NCBI GenBank assembly: GCA_963742875.1
Contig: CAVUNO010000015.1
Span: 248,001-312,000 of the forward strand
Length of the DNA: 64,000 nt
Source: Bog-532 sp963742875
GTDB taxonomy: Bacteria > Actinomycetota > Actinomycetes > Streptosporangiales > Streptosporangiaceae
Reading direction: 5' to 3'
A model generated the notes under the pieces. That model made no database searches and was not told the DNA's origin. It worked only from the letters and a program-made list of their open reading frames with translations. Shown in pieces: positions 45,242 through 53,462 of this stretch. A program made the translations under genes and the position numbers. Within the stretch, counting starts at the first letter, position 1. Every line of letters starts with the position of its first letter.

Positions 45242-45996
45242 AGGGGGCCACCGGCCACGTAGATGATCTGGCCGGACACGTAGCCCGCACCCTCACTCAC
45301 CAGGAACGAGACCGTGTGCGCCACGTCCTCGGGCAGCCCGACCCGGCGGACCGGGATCTGCGACGCGGCGGCGGTCTTGAAGTCCTCGAACGACATCTTC
45401 ACCCGCGCGGCGGTCGCTGCGGTCATGTCGGTGGCGATGAAGCCGGGCGCCACCGCGTTGGCGGTGATGCCGAACGGGCCCAGTTCCTTGGCCAGCGTCT
45501 TGGTCAGGCCCTGGATACCGGCCTTGGCCGCCGAGTAGTTCGCCTGCCCGCGGTTGCCCAGCGCGGAACTCGACGACGTGTTCACGATGCGCCCGTACTT
45601 GGCCCCGACCATGTACTTCTGCGCCGCCCGGGTCATCAGGAACGTGCCCTTCAGGTGGACGTTCAGCACCGTGTCCCAGTCGCCGTCGGACATCTTGAAC
45701 AGCAGGTTGTCGCGGAGCAGGCCGGCGTTGTTGACCAGCACCGTGGGGGCGCCCAGCTCGCTGGCCACCCGGCCCACCGCCGCTTCCACCTGGTCGGTCT
45801 TGCTCACGTCAGCGCCGACCGCCAGGGCCTGGCCGCCCGCGGTCTCGATCTCGTTGACCGTGTCGGCGCAGTTGCCCTCGTCTAGGTCCAGGACCGCGAC
45901 CGTCATCCCGTCGGCGGCCAGCCGGACGGCCACCCCGGCCCCGATCCCCCGCGCGGCTCCGGTCACGATGGCAATCCGCGGCGTCTCCTGTGACAT
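45235..45996 (-). CDS. SDR-family 3-oxoacyl-ACP reductase-like enzyme (FabG type)
   Basis: 253 residues, classical short-chain dehydrogenase. 'IAIVTGAARGIGAGVAVRLA' (NAD(P) site), 'VLDLDEGNCAD' acidic end of beta2, 'VLVNNAGLLRDNLLFKMSD' (NNAG), 'RIVNTSSSSALGNRGQANYS' then 'AAKAG' (Ser-Tyr-Lys) and 'VSGQIIYVAGG'. First gene of the coupled SDR-ACAD-ACAD set, so it may act on the hydroxyacyl/ketoacyl-CoA of the same pathway. Confidence 0.92.
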   Translation of the reverse strand: MSQETPRIAIVTGAARGIGAGVAVRLAADGMTVAVLDLDEGNCADTVNEIETAGGQALAVGADVSKTDQVEAAVGRVASELGAPTVLVNNAGLLRDNLLFKMSDGDWDTVLNVHLKGTFLMTRAAQKYMVGAKYGRIVNTSSSSALGNRGQANYSAAKAGIQGLTKTLAKELGPFGITANAVAPGFIATDMTAATAARVKMSFEDFKTAAASQIPVRRVGLPEDVAHTVSFLVSEGAGYVSGQIIYVAGGPLC

Positions 45997-46087
45997 ACAC
46001 GTACCTTTCGTCTGGCCGGAAACATCTCTGGTTCGGTCCGGGCCGTTCGTTATCTACTGGCCAGTATCTGGCTACTCCCAGCTTCGG

Positions 46088-47722
46088 TTACGGCCCGCTC
46101 CGGCGGAAGACGTAGATGTCCCCGGTGTCGTAAATCACGCTGTACCGCGTGCGCGGATGCTGGCTGGCCACGAAAGCCGGAACGTTGGCCGGCTCGGGCG
46201 AGTAGCCGCTGTCGGTCCCGTCGAACACGATATAGGCCGTGTCGGGGTTGCCGGGGTTGCCGATCCAGAACGTGTCGGTGCGCGCGGCCAGCGGGGCGAG
46301 CAGGTCCAGCGTGGTGGTGACGGTCGCACCGTCCGGCACCCGCGCCATGGCCGCGTTCGCGTCCGCCTGGTGCGCGCCGAGGTGGTAGGTCGGCGGGCCC
46401 CACAGGCCGCTGACCGGGAACTGGAAGACGAGCGCGGCGGCGATGGCCAGCATCGCGGCGGCGCCGTGCCGGTCGATCGCCGCGGTCAGCGACTCCCGCC
46501 AGCCCGCGATGCGTCCCGGGACCTGGCTGGCCGCTGCCGGGGCACGTCCCGCCGCCGCCGGATTCGATGATGCCGAACAGACCCGGCGGGAGCGGATCCG
46601 CGCGATCGCGTCGACCGCGGCGATGAAGAGAATCGGCATGAGCGTGGCGTTGTAGTGCCACTGCGTGCCCCAGAAATTGCTGCTGGTACCGAGGAAGCGC
46701 AGCACGATCGACGGCAGCGCGATCAGGGCCAGCGGAGACCACAGCGCGATGAACGCGGTCGGCAGCAGGAGCATCAGCGTGGTCTGCAGTTTGACGGGCC
46801 AGGACGTGAAGAACTGGCGCACCGTGCCGCCGACGGAGAAGTGACCGCCCGGGCTCAGCGTGCCGCCGTCGCTCCAGTACTGGTAGTGATGCGCCGCGTT
46901 GAAGTGCGGGATGATCACGGTGATGGCCAGCACCGACCAGACGATCCCCCACACGATGAGCAGTTCGCCGCCAAGAACGGCCCCGCGACGGCCGTCCCGC
47001 CACTGGCTGAGGATGATCGCCAGGCCGCCGATCGCGGCGACCGTGAAGCCTAGGTCTTCCTTCACGAAGACCAGGGGGAGGGCCCAGGCCACCGCCGCCC
47101 GGTGACGCCCCCGGACCAGCGCGGACAGCGAGAACGCGAGCAGCGGCACCGCGAACGCGATCTCGTGGAAGTCGAAGTCGATCATCTGCTGCAGGCCCCA
47201 GGAGAACCCGTACGCCGCGCCCACGGCGGCACCCGCCCGGCGCCCTAGCTTGTCCGCCGCGGCCCAGGTCACCGGGAGCACGGACACCGCGGTCAGGAAG
47301 GACTGCGCGACGAGCAGCGTGACCGGGGACGGGGCGATGAGGAAGAACGGCGCGATCAGCGCGATGATCGGTGAGAAGTGGTCGCCCAGCAGGTTGACGC
47401 CGGCGCCGCGGACGTCGGCAATGGGCGCCCGCAGGTGCGCGTACTGCTTGACCATGTTGGTGAAGATGCCCAGGTCCCACGACGAGGGATCGAACTGCAG
47501 GTAGCGGAACAGCGAGATCGTCGTGTAGACGGCGAAGACGAGCAGCGCGATCAGCCACGGCGCCCGGTACGGGCGGCGCTCGCGGTCCGGCGGGGCAGCG
47601 TCAGGCAACAAGGACGCGGACAAGGATGCGGATAGGGACGCGGGCTCGGCGGCGCCGACACGTGTCGCGCTGGTCGCTTCCGTGCCGTCGCTGTCGCGCC
47701 CGCACGGCCCATCTTCCGCCAT
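46088..47722 (-). CDS. DUF2079 polytopic membrane protein (paralogue)
   Basis: 545 residues. Signatures parallel the 18.1 kb gene: 'PSSWDLGIFTNMVKQYAHLR', 'LLGDHFSPIIALIAPFFLIA', 'MIDFDFHEIAFAVPLLAFSL' and 'LPLVFVKEDLGFTVAAIGGL'. The C-terminal soluble part begins 'ARVPDGATVTTTLDLLAPLA'. The ATG at 47722 is chosen, as sequence upstream in frame belongs to the neighbouring region. No experimentally known function. Downstream of the ABC exporter genes on the same strand. Confidence 0.87.
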   Translation of the reverse strand: MAEDGPCGRDSDGTEATSATRVGAAEPASLSASLSASLLPDAAPPDRERRPYRAPWLIALLVFAVYTTISLFRYLQFDPSSWDLGIFTNMVKQYAHLRAPIADVRGAGVNLLGDHFSPIIALIAPFFLIAPSPVTLLVAQSFLTAVSVLPVTWAAADKLGRRAGAAVGAAYGFSWGLQQMIDFDFHEIAFAVPLLAFSLSALVRGRHRAAVAWALPLVFVKEDLGFTVAAIGGLAIILSQWRDGRRGAVLGGELLIVWGIVWSVLAITVIIPHFNAAHHYQYWSDGGTLSPGGHFSVGGTVRQFFTSWPVKLQTTLMLLLPTAFIALWSPLALIALPSIVLRFLGTSSNFWGTQWHYNATLMPILFIAAVDAIARIRSRRVCSASSNPAAAGRAPAAASQVPGRIAGWRESLTAAIDRHGAAAMLAIAAALVFQFPVSGLWGPPTYHLGAHQADANAAMARVPDGATVTTTLDLLAPLAARTDTFWIGNPGNPDTAYIVFDGTDSGYSPEPANVPAFVASQHPRTRYSVIYDTGDIYVFRRSGP

Positions 47723-47844
47723 CGCAGGCAGCCTACCCGTTCTCCCCCAACCCAGCCCGCACGCTACGGGAGGCCGTTCCAGTGACTGCTTTTTCTCCGC
47801 CTGCCGCACGCGCCGTCCGCGCCGTGAGCAGCGCCCACCGGCGG

Positions 47845-48696
47845 TCAGCTGAGGAGCAGGCGGCGGATGCGGCGGCTGGCCACGTACACACCGGCCAGGC
47901 CCAGCACCGCCAGGTAGGCCACGTTGACGAGCATGGCCGGGCCGACCACGCCAAGGGAGAATCCGCGCAGCAGCGCCACCGCCTGATACAGCGGCGTGCA
48001 TTCCACGACGATCTGCAGCGGCCGGGGATAGACGCTCAGCGGGTAGAAGGTCGTGGAGAACAGGAACATCGGCAGCGTGGCCAGAACGACGAAGTCGAAG
48101 TCCTTCCAGCTGCGCATGCAGGTGGTGGCCGCCATCCCGACCCCGGCGAACGCGAAGCCGATCAGCACCGACGCGGGGACCGCGACCAGCAGCCAGGCCG
48201 AATGGACCAGCCCCATGGCCGCCAGCACGAGCAGGAACGTGACCGCGTACAGCAGGCCGCGGCTCAGGGCCCAGGTGATCTCGCCCATCGCGATGTCCCC
48301 TGGGCCCAGCGGCGTGGCCAGCGCCGCATCGTAGACCTTGGCGTACTTGAGCTTGTGGAACACGCTGAAGGTGGAGTCGTAGACGGCGCCGTTCATCGAG
48401 GAGGTGGCCAGCAGTGCGGGCGCGACGAACTCCGTGTAGCCCACCGGCCGCCCGCCGGGCCCGGTCACCGGCCCGACCAGGGCCCCCAGGCCGACCCGGA
48501 TCGACAGCAGGTAGAACAGCGGCTCCAGCACCCCCGTGATCAGGAGGATCCACAGGTGACGGTAGGCCCGGGCGTTCCGCTCGACGAGCGGCAGCCCTCC
48601 CCGGCCACTGCCCCCGCCACCCGGCCGGCCACCGGCCAGGGACCGGCCGAGGAGCCCGGGCAGCGGCAGCCGCAGGGTCGCGGGCCCGCTACTCAT
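47845..48696 (-). CDS. ABC-2 type transporter permease
   Basis: 283 residues with six predicted spans ('LWILLITGVLEPLFYLLSIR', 'VTFLLVLAAMGLVHSAWLLV', 'ASVLIGFAFAGVGMAATTCM', 'LATLPMFLFSTTFYPLSVYP'). NodJ/DrrB-like exporter permease. Begins 8 bp inside the preceding permease gene, so translation is coupled. Forms the exporter together with the paralogous permease and the ATPase. Confidence 0.9.
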   Translation of the reverse strand: MSSGPATLRLPLPGLLGRSLAGGRPGGGGSGRGGLPLVERNARAYRHLWILLITGVLEPLFYLLSIRVGLGALVGPVTGPGGRPVGYTEFVAPALLATSSMNGAVYDSTFSVFHKLKYAKVYDAALATPLGPGDIAMGEITWALSRGLLYAVTFLLVLAAMGLVHSAWLLVAVPASVLIGFAFAGVGMAATTCMRSWKDFDFVVLATLPMFLFSTTFYPLSVYPRPLQIVVECTPLYQAVALLRGFSLGVVGPAMLVNVAYLAVLGLAGVYVASRRIRRLLLS

Positions 48697-49519
48697 GCAG
48701 CCGCCTCCGGTAGGTACGCAGGGCGACCGCGTATCCGGCCGCGGTGAGGGCGAGCAGGTACCCCACGTGCACGGCGGCGCCGCCCAGGTCGGTGGTGCCC
48801 AGGGTAAGCGTGCGGCACAGTTCCACGCCGTGCCACAGCGGCGTCACGTAGGCGACCGGCTGCAGCCACCCGGGCAGCTGCGTGACCGGGAAGAACGTGC
48901 CGGAGAAGAGGAACAGCGGGACCATCAGGAACCGCATGAGCACACTGAAGCTCGTGTCGCGGGTCCGGGTCACCGCCCACGCCATCAGCGCCGGCGCGAA
49001 CGCCAGCCCGGTCAGCACCGCCGCCGGCAGGGACAGGATGGCCAGCGGCGAGCGGGCCGCGCCGAACGCGGCGCACGCGGCGAGGAACACCCCGCAGTTC
49101 ATGGTCAGCCGCAGGATGACGAACAGCAGGTGGCCGCGGAACACGTCGCCGGGGCGCAGCGGGCTCGCCACCGCGGCGAAGTAGTTCTGCACCCACTTGA
49201 CCGAGCCGAGGACCGGGTAGAGCCCCTCACCGAACGCGGTCTGCATGGCGGTCGCGGCCAGCAGCCCCGGCGCGATGAACGTCAGGTAGCTCACGCCCAG
49301 GGAACCGCCGGCGTGCCGGTTCACCAGGGTGCCCAGGCCCGCGCCCAGCGCGCCGAGATAGAGCAGCGGCCCCAGCACGCTGGAGATGACTGACCCGCGC
49401 CAGGTCCGCCGGTAGTCGGTCAGCCAGAACCGCAGCTCGCGCAGCGCGAATGACCACCGCGCTCCCCCGGCCGGTACCGGGGCGGCGGCGGGGGCCGTTC
49501 GCGTGGCCTGAGCGGTCAT
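48689..49519 (-). CDS. ABC-2 type transporter permease
   Basis: 276 residues, six spans, similar to its neighbour. 'SVISSVLGPLLYLGALGAGL', 'GVSYLTFIAPGLLAATAMQT' and 'FLMVPLFLFSGTFFPVTQLP' are characteristic of the NodJ-like group. Two different permeases with one ATPase suggests a heteromeric exporter (drug, lipid or polysaccharide; not determined). Confidence 0.9.
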   Translation of the reverse strand: MTAQATRTAPAAAPVPAGGARWSFALRELRFWLTDYRRTWRGSVISSVLGPLLYLGALGAGLGTLVNRHAGGSLGVSYLTFIAPGLLAATAMQTAFGEGLYPVLGSVKWVQNYFAAVASPLRPGDVFRGHLLFVILRLTMNCGVFLAACAAFGAARSPLAILSLPAAVLTGLAFAPALMAWAVTRTRDTSFSVLMRFLMVPLFLFSGTFFPVTQLPGWLQPVAYVTPLWHGVELCRTLTLGTTDLGGAAVHVGYLLALTAAGYAVALRTYRRRLHE

Positions 49520-49544
49520 CGGTGGTGCAGCCTCTGGTCCTCTG

Positions 49545-49587
49545 CGTCCTTAACCGTCCTTAACCGTCCTTAACCGTCCTTAGCCGT
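49545..49587. repeat. 10-nt tandem repeat (taaccgtcct)
   Basis: Three perfect copies plus partial flanking copies, between the ABC ATPase gene (upstream, minus strand) and the first permease. Too small to be a gene; it may affect mRNA stability or be neutral. Confidence 0.7.
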
Positions 49588-49596
49588 TCAGCCGTC

Positions 49597-50571
49597 TCAG
49601 TCGTCCAGGTGCCGGCCGGTCAGCCGGAGGAAGACGTCCTCGAGCGTGCTGCGCCGGGCCAGCGACGTGATCGGTTCGAGCCCGAGCCCGCGCACCGCCG
49701 CGAGGGCCTCGTCCCCGTTCCTGGTGTAGACGAGCACCCGGTCGGCGAGCACTTCGAGCCGTTCCGCGGGCAGGGCGGCGAGCTTCTCCGCCGCCTGCTC
49801 GTGGTCGCCGGGATCGAAGCGGAGCTCGAGGACCTCCGGGGTGGAGTACCGCTCGATCAGCGCGCGCGGCGAGCCCTCGGCCACGATCCGGCCGCCGTTC
49901 ATCACGACGAGCCGGTCGCAGAGCTGCTCGGCCTCGTCCATGTAGTGCGTGGTCAGGATGAGGGTGACGCCGCGCTGCTTCAGCCGGAAGAGCCTGTCCC
50001 ACACGATGTGCCGGGCCTGTGGGTCCAGGCCGGTGGTCGGCTCGTCGAGCAGCAGGATGTCGGGCTCGTTGATCAGCGAGCGGGCGATGACGAGGCGGCG
50101 CTTCATGCCCCCCGACAGCGGCTCGACCTGGTCCCCGGCACGGTCGCTGAGCTGGACGAAGTCCAGCAGCATCGCGCTGCGCTCGCGGATTGCAGACCGG
50201 GGCAGCCCGAAGTAGCGGCCGTAGACGAGCAGGTTCTCCTGGACCGTCAGCTCGATGTCGAGCGTGTTCTCCTGCGGGACGACACCAAGGCGCGCCCGGA
50301 TCGCCGGGCCGTTCGCCACCGGGTTCAGGCCCAGGATGGTCAGCTCGCCGCTGGTCGGCGGGGATACGCAGCCGATCATCCGCATCGTCGAGGATTTGCC
50401 CGCACCATTGGGGCCGAGGAAACCGAAAGCCTCCCCCCGCGGGATACTAAAGTCAATACCGTCAACCGCCGTGAAATCCCCGAACCGCTTGGTGAGGCCG
50501 CGGGCCCGGACGAGTACCTCGGCTACCTCGGGGTCTGACACGTTCGTGACGTTACCTCGGGGGCCGGACAC
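49597..50571 (-). CDS. ABC transporter ATP-binding protein (DrrA-like)
   Basis: 324 residues. Walker A 'FGFLGPNGAGKSSTMRMIGC', Q-loop 'LGVVPQENTLDIELTVQENL', signature 'VEPLSGGMKRRLVIARSLIN', Walker B 'DILLLDEPTTGLDPQARHIV' and H-loop 'VTLILTTHYMDEAEQLC'. The C-terminal extension ('EVLADRVLVYTRNGDEALAA', 'STLEDVFLRLTGRHL') is typical of DrrA-type exporter ATPases. Start ambiguous: GTG at 50571 or 50541. First gene of the exporter operon. Confidence 0.92.
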   Translation of the reverse strand: MSGPRGNVTNVSDPEVAEVLVRARGLTKRFGDFTAVDGIDFSIPRGEAFGFLGPNGAGKSSTMRMIGCVSPPTSGELTILGLNPVANGPAIRARLGVVPQENTLDIELTVQENLLVYGRYFGLPRSAIRERSAMLLDFVQLSDRAGDQVEPLSGGMKRRLVIARSLINEPDILLLDEPTTGLDPQARHIVWDRLFRLKQRGVTLILTTHYMDEAEQLCDRLVVMNGGRIVAEGSPRALIERYSTPEVLELRFDPGDHEQAAEKLAALPAERLEVLADRVLVYTRNGDEALAAVRGLGLEPITSLARRSTLEDVFLRLTGRHLDD

Positions 50572-50643
50572 ATTAACAACACGTTTTCTGGCTCCGATGT
50601 GTGTTAACGGGCCCGGGAAGGTAACCTCGGCAGACGTTCCCGC

Positions 50644-51393
50644 ATGCGTGTGGCGATGAGCGAAGGGACCATCGACCAGGTGAAATACATCCGTGACGTT
50701 TACGCGCGTTACGCGCTAAGGATTCACGAGATCGCGAAGTTCGGCGTTGTCGGCGGCGTCGGCTTCGTCGTCCAACTCGGAGTCACGGACGCTGTGCACC
50801 TGGGGCTGGGCGTGGGAGCCCTTTCCGCGGTCATCGTCGGTTACGTTGTCGCCACAGTGGTCACGTTCCTCGGGAATCGTCACTGGGCCTTCAAGCACCG
50901 CCAGGGCAAGGGCCTGCACCGCGAGACGCTGACGTTCATCCTGCTGAACTTGGTCGGGCTGGGCATCCAGGAAGCCGTCGTGGCCACGGTTCACTACGGC
51001 CTGCACATGACCGACCCGCTCTCGTACAACGTGGCTAACATCGTGGGAATCGGCCTGGGCACGCTGTTCCGGCTCTGGTCCTACCGCAAGTGGGTCTTCC
51101 TCGAGGTCACCGGCGAGCCGGCCGAAGTCGCGCCGACGGTGCTGCCCACCGAGTTGCCCGTCGAGGAGCATTCGGCCGGGGCGCACCACTCCGTGGGGGA
51201 ACACGCGGGCGCAGACCCAGGCGGGAAGCACGTCGCCGGGACGCACGCGAACGGGGCGCACGCCAACGGGGGGTACGCGAACAACGAGGCACGGACCGGC
51301 GGAGCGCACGCCCCGGGGCGGCACCGGGCGGTGGGGGCGAACCAGGCCGAGCCCGACACGGAGGACATTTACCCGCAGCCGTCTGTCGGCTGA
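50644..51393 (+). CDS. GtrA family membrane protein
   Basis: 249 residues. Four spans: 'IAKFGVVGGVGFVVQLGVTD', 'LSAVIVGYVVATVVTFLGNR', 'TLTFILLNLVGLGIQEAVVA' and 'YNVANIVGIGLGTLFRLWSY', with 'NRHWAFKHRQ' and 'YRKWVF' as GtrA signatures. The C-terminal 90 residues are hydrophilic and degenerate ('GTHANGAHANGGYANNEA'). GtrA proteins are thought to help flip lipid-linked sugars. Divergent from the exporter operon. Confidence 0.88.
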   Translation: MRVAMSEGTIDQVKYIRDVYARYALRIHEIAKFGVVGGVGFVVQLGVTDAVHLGLGVGALSAVIVGYVVATVVTFLGNRHWAFKHRQGKGLHRETLTFILLNLVGLGIQEAVVATVHYGLHMTDPLSYNVANIVGIGLGTLFRLWSYRKWVFLEVTGEPAEVAPTVLPTELPVEEHSAGAHHSVGEHAGADPGGKHVAGTHANGAHANGGYANNEARTGGAHAPGRHRAVGANQAEPDTEDIYPQPSVG

Positions 51394-51433
51394 CCGTTCA
51401 CTTCTTCCAGGACACACGCCCGCGGGGTGGATG

Positions 51434-51518
51434 GCCCGATGCCACGTCCGTTCGGCTGACCGTTTACTCCCGGGTCCGTATGCCATTGGACAGCCCGATG
51501 CCACGTCCGTTCGGCTGA
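51434..51518. repeat. 26-bp direct repeats
   Basis: The sequence gcccgatgccacgtccgttc (first 20 nt) recurs exactly at 51434-51459 and 51493-51518. A third partial copy near 51381-51402 lies at the GtrA 3' end. They sit between two convergent genes; no terminator hairpin is clear. Confidence 0.65.
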
Positions 51519-51531
51519 TTGATTCGTCCGC

Positions 51532-52455
51532 TCAGCTGGAGCAGCCGGTTCCCGAATCGACCAGGTTGAGGTTCTGGGCGAGCACCGCGGCGCCCTGCGC
51601 CTGGGTCAGGTCACCGACGGCTACGAGCCGCGCGACCACGTGCACCTCGCGGGCCCGGGACTGCTGCGGGTTGGTGCGCGGGTCATCCACGGTGGGAGCG
51701 TTCACCACGCCCGCCAGGACCGCGGCCTCCGGCCAGGTCAGCTGGGCCGGCTCGGTGCCAAAGTAGCCGCAGCTCGCGGCGCTCAGCCCGTAATAGTTGC
51801 CGCCGTAGTACGCGATCTCCGCGTACATCTGCAGGATCTGGGGCTTGCTGTAGTTCATGTTCAGCTTGACCGCCAGCACGACCTGCTCGGCCTCCACGGT
51901 AAAGCCGGAGCGGCCTGCAGTGTAGAGGTTCTTGGCGAGCTGCTGCTCCAGCGTGCTGCCGCCCTGGTCAGGATGACCGGTGAACTTGCCCACGATGAGC
52001 CGCCCCACGGCGAGCGGGTCCACGCCGGGCGTGGAATAGAACCGGTGGTCCTCGGTCGCGACGAGTGCCTCGGTGAATCGGGCCGGCGGCTGGACGCCCG
52101 GGTAGCTGATGCCGTGCCGCACGGCCTGCTCCTGCACGAGCGCCGGGGCCTGGCTCACCGACGGGGTAATAAGGAAGAGGCCGCCGACGACGATCGCGAG
52201 CAGGACGATGACGACCGAGAGGACCTTGAAGATCCGGACCGGCCAGCGGCGGCGCCTGGGGGGGCGCGTGGTGCGCCCGGTGCGGGCTGGGCCCTGGCCG
52301 CGCGGAGGGCGGGGCCTGCGGGGGCGCTGCGCGTAGGGCAGGGTGGCGTCGGAGCCGTAGCTTCCGGCGCCGTGGCCGTCCGAGTAGCCATCTCCGTAGC
52401 CGTCCGGCTCGTAGGGCCCGTAACCGTCGCGCGGTGACATGCCGGACGCCCTCAC
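51532..52455 (-). CDS. Monofunctional peptidoglycan glycosyltransferase (GT51)
   Basis: 307 residues. Disordered Gly/Tyr-rich cytoplasmic N-terminus, one membrane anchor ('FKVLSVVIVLLAIVVGGLFL'), then the GT51 domain: 'LVATEDHRFYSTPGVDP' (catalytic Glu), 'QGGSTLEQQLAKNLYTAG' and 'NMNYSKPQILQMYAEIAYYG'. It polymerises lipid II strands at the outer membrane face. No penicillin-binding transpeptidase domain follows. GTG start has AAGGAGG 5 nt upstream. Confidence 0.92.
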   Translation of the reverse strand: MRASGMSPRDGYGPYEPDGYGDGYSDGHGAGSYGSDATLPYAQRPRRPRPPRGQGPARTGRTTRPPRRRRWPVRIFKVLSVVIVLLAIVVGGLFLITPSVSQAPALVQEQAVRHGISYPGVQPPARFTEALVATEDHRFYSTPGVDPLAVGRLIVGKFTGHPDQGGSTLEQQLAKNLYTAGRSGFTVEAEQVVLAVKLNMNYSKPQILQMYAEIAYYGGNYYGLSAASCGYFGTEPAQLTWPEAAVLAGVVNAPTVDDPRTNPQQSRAREVHVVARLVAVGDLTQAQGAAVLAQNLNLVDSGTGCSS

Positions 52456-52800
52456 CCAGTCCTCCTTGCCGGCCGCGCTACGGGCTGCCTGGCCGGAGCT
52501 TCTACCCGTGAACGAACGCGGTACCCGTCCAGGTTTCTGGAAGTACCGGGCCCGCGGTGTGATCTGCTCGTCCGAAACGTGACGTACAGGTCCATGTCGT
52601 GAACAGCATCACCGTACGCGGGCAGACCAGCCGTCCACCGCCACGTCAGGCCACGGTAAGGCGGATTCACTCTAATACCTGTACGCCACGCCGGCGCCTC
52701 CCGATCGACTTCCATCCAGCTGGGGCTGGAGTTCATTACCAGATGCTTGCGTCATGAACGAACTACCGGCGGTGACACGTATTAGGGGCAGGAGGAGAAG
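52456..52800. other. Intergenic region, divergent promoters
   Basis: 345 bp between the GT51 gene and the RsbW-like gene. Only an unlikely low-complexity frame is open; AGGAGG at 52791-52796 belongs to the RsbW-like start. Confidence 0.5.
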
Positions 52801-53244
52801 ATGATGTGTAACCCCACCGCACCCCCAGCCTCCCGACGACCCACGCTGATCTCGTCACGGAGCTCCGAACGGTCCTTCCCGGGACGCCTGGATCAAGTGC
52901 GCAAAGCGCGCGCATTGATGGCCCACATGCTTCGCGGATGCCCGGCAGCCGATGACGCGGTGCTCCTCATCAGTGAACTGGCCACTAACGCCTGCACGTA
53001 TACCGCCAGCGGCAACCCCGGTGGCACCTTCGCCGTCCGCATCGAGAGATTCCCCGGCGGGATACGCGCGGAAGTTGAGGACCAGGGCAGCGCATGGGAC
53101 GGAGATCTGAGCAACGCTCAGCCCCCACACGGTCTCTACCTCCTGCAGGCACTCGCGGCCTCATGCGGCACCTACCCGGGCGCTAGCGGCTGGGTGGCCT
53201 GGTTCACCCTCGCCACGCCCCCGCGTGCTGAGCCGACAAGGTGA
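52801..53244 (+). CDS. RsbW-like anti-sigma/serine protein kinase (HATPase_c)
   Basis: 147 residues, GHKL ATPase domain only. N-box 'DDAVLLISELATNACTYTAS', G1-like 'IRAEVEDQGSAWDG' and G2 'PHGLYLLQALAASCG'. Single-domain proteins of this kind usually bind sigma or anti-anti-sigma factors. No sigma factor or STAS partner lies next to it, so the target is unknown. ATG with AGGAGGAG. Confidence 0.88.
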   Translation: MMCNPTAPPASRRPTLISSRSSERSFPGRLDQVRKARALMAHMLRGCPAADDAVLLISELATNACTYTASGNPGGTFAVRIERFPGGIRAEVEDQGSAWDGDLSNAQPPHGLYLLQALAASCGTYPGASGWVAWFTLATPPRAEPTR

Positions 53245-53246
53245 CC

Positions 53247-53429
53247 GGCCGATGTATTCGGTCTCGGGTGGCTCGGCTCTCCCTCCTCCAGTTGCCGCCG
53301 CCGACACCGCCCACACGCATCGGAGATCGCGCGGGCGAGAGTGTGGTTGCGGACCATGTTGCGGACCGGCAGGTCCTCGATGATCACCGTTTGGTTCTCG
53401 CGGATGATCCTGGTGGACGGCTTATGGAG
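53247..53429 (-). pseudogene. TnpB (IS200/IS605 OrfB) C-terminal-region fragment
   Basis: 'HKPSTRIIRENQTVIIEDLP' and 'VRNMVRNHTLARAISDA' match the RuvC-II segment of TnpB, where the Glu of 'IIEDL' is the second catalytic acid. Only about 50 residues remain. The fragment is cut off exactly at the left end of the next insertion element, and the N-terminal part is not found on the other side of that element. Confidence 0.75.
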
Positions 53430-53462
53430 ATGGGTGTAGCTCTTCTGCAGTGACCTGTTCGG

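Noticed and set aside
52452..52736. Minus-strand 94-residue frame upstream of the GT51 gene
   Set aside because: Low-complexity Arg/Pro end, no ribosome binding site, overlaps the well-supported GT51 start.
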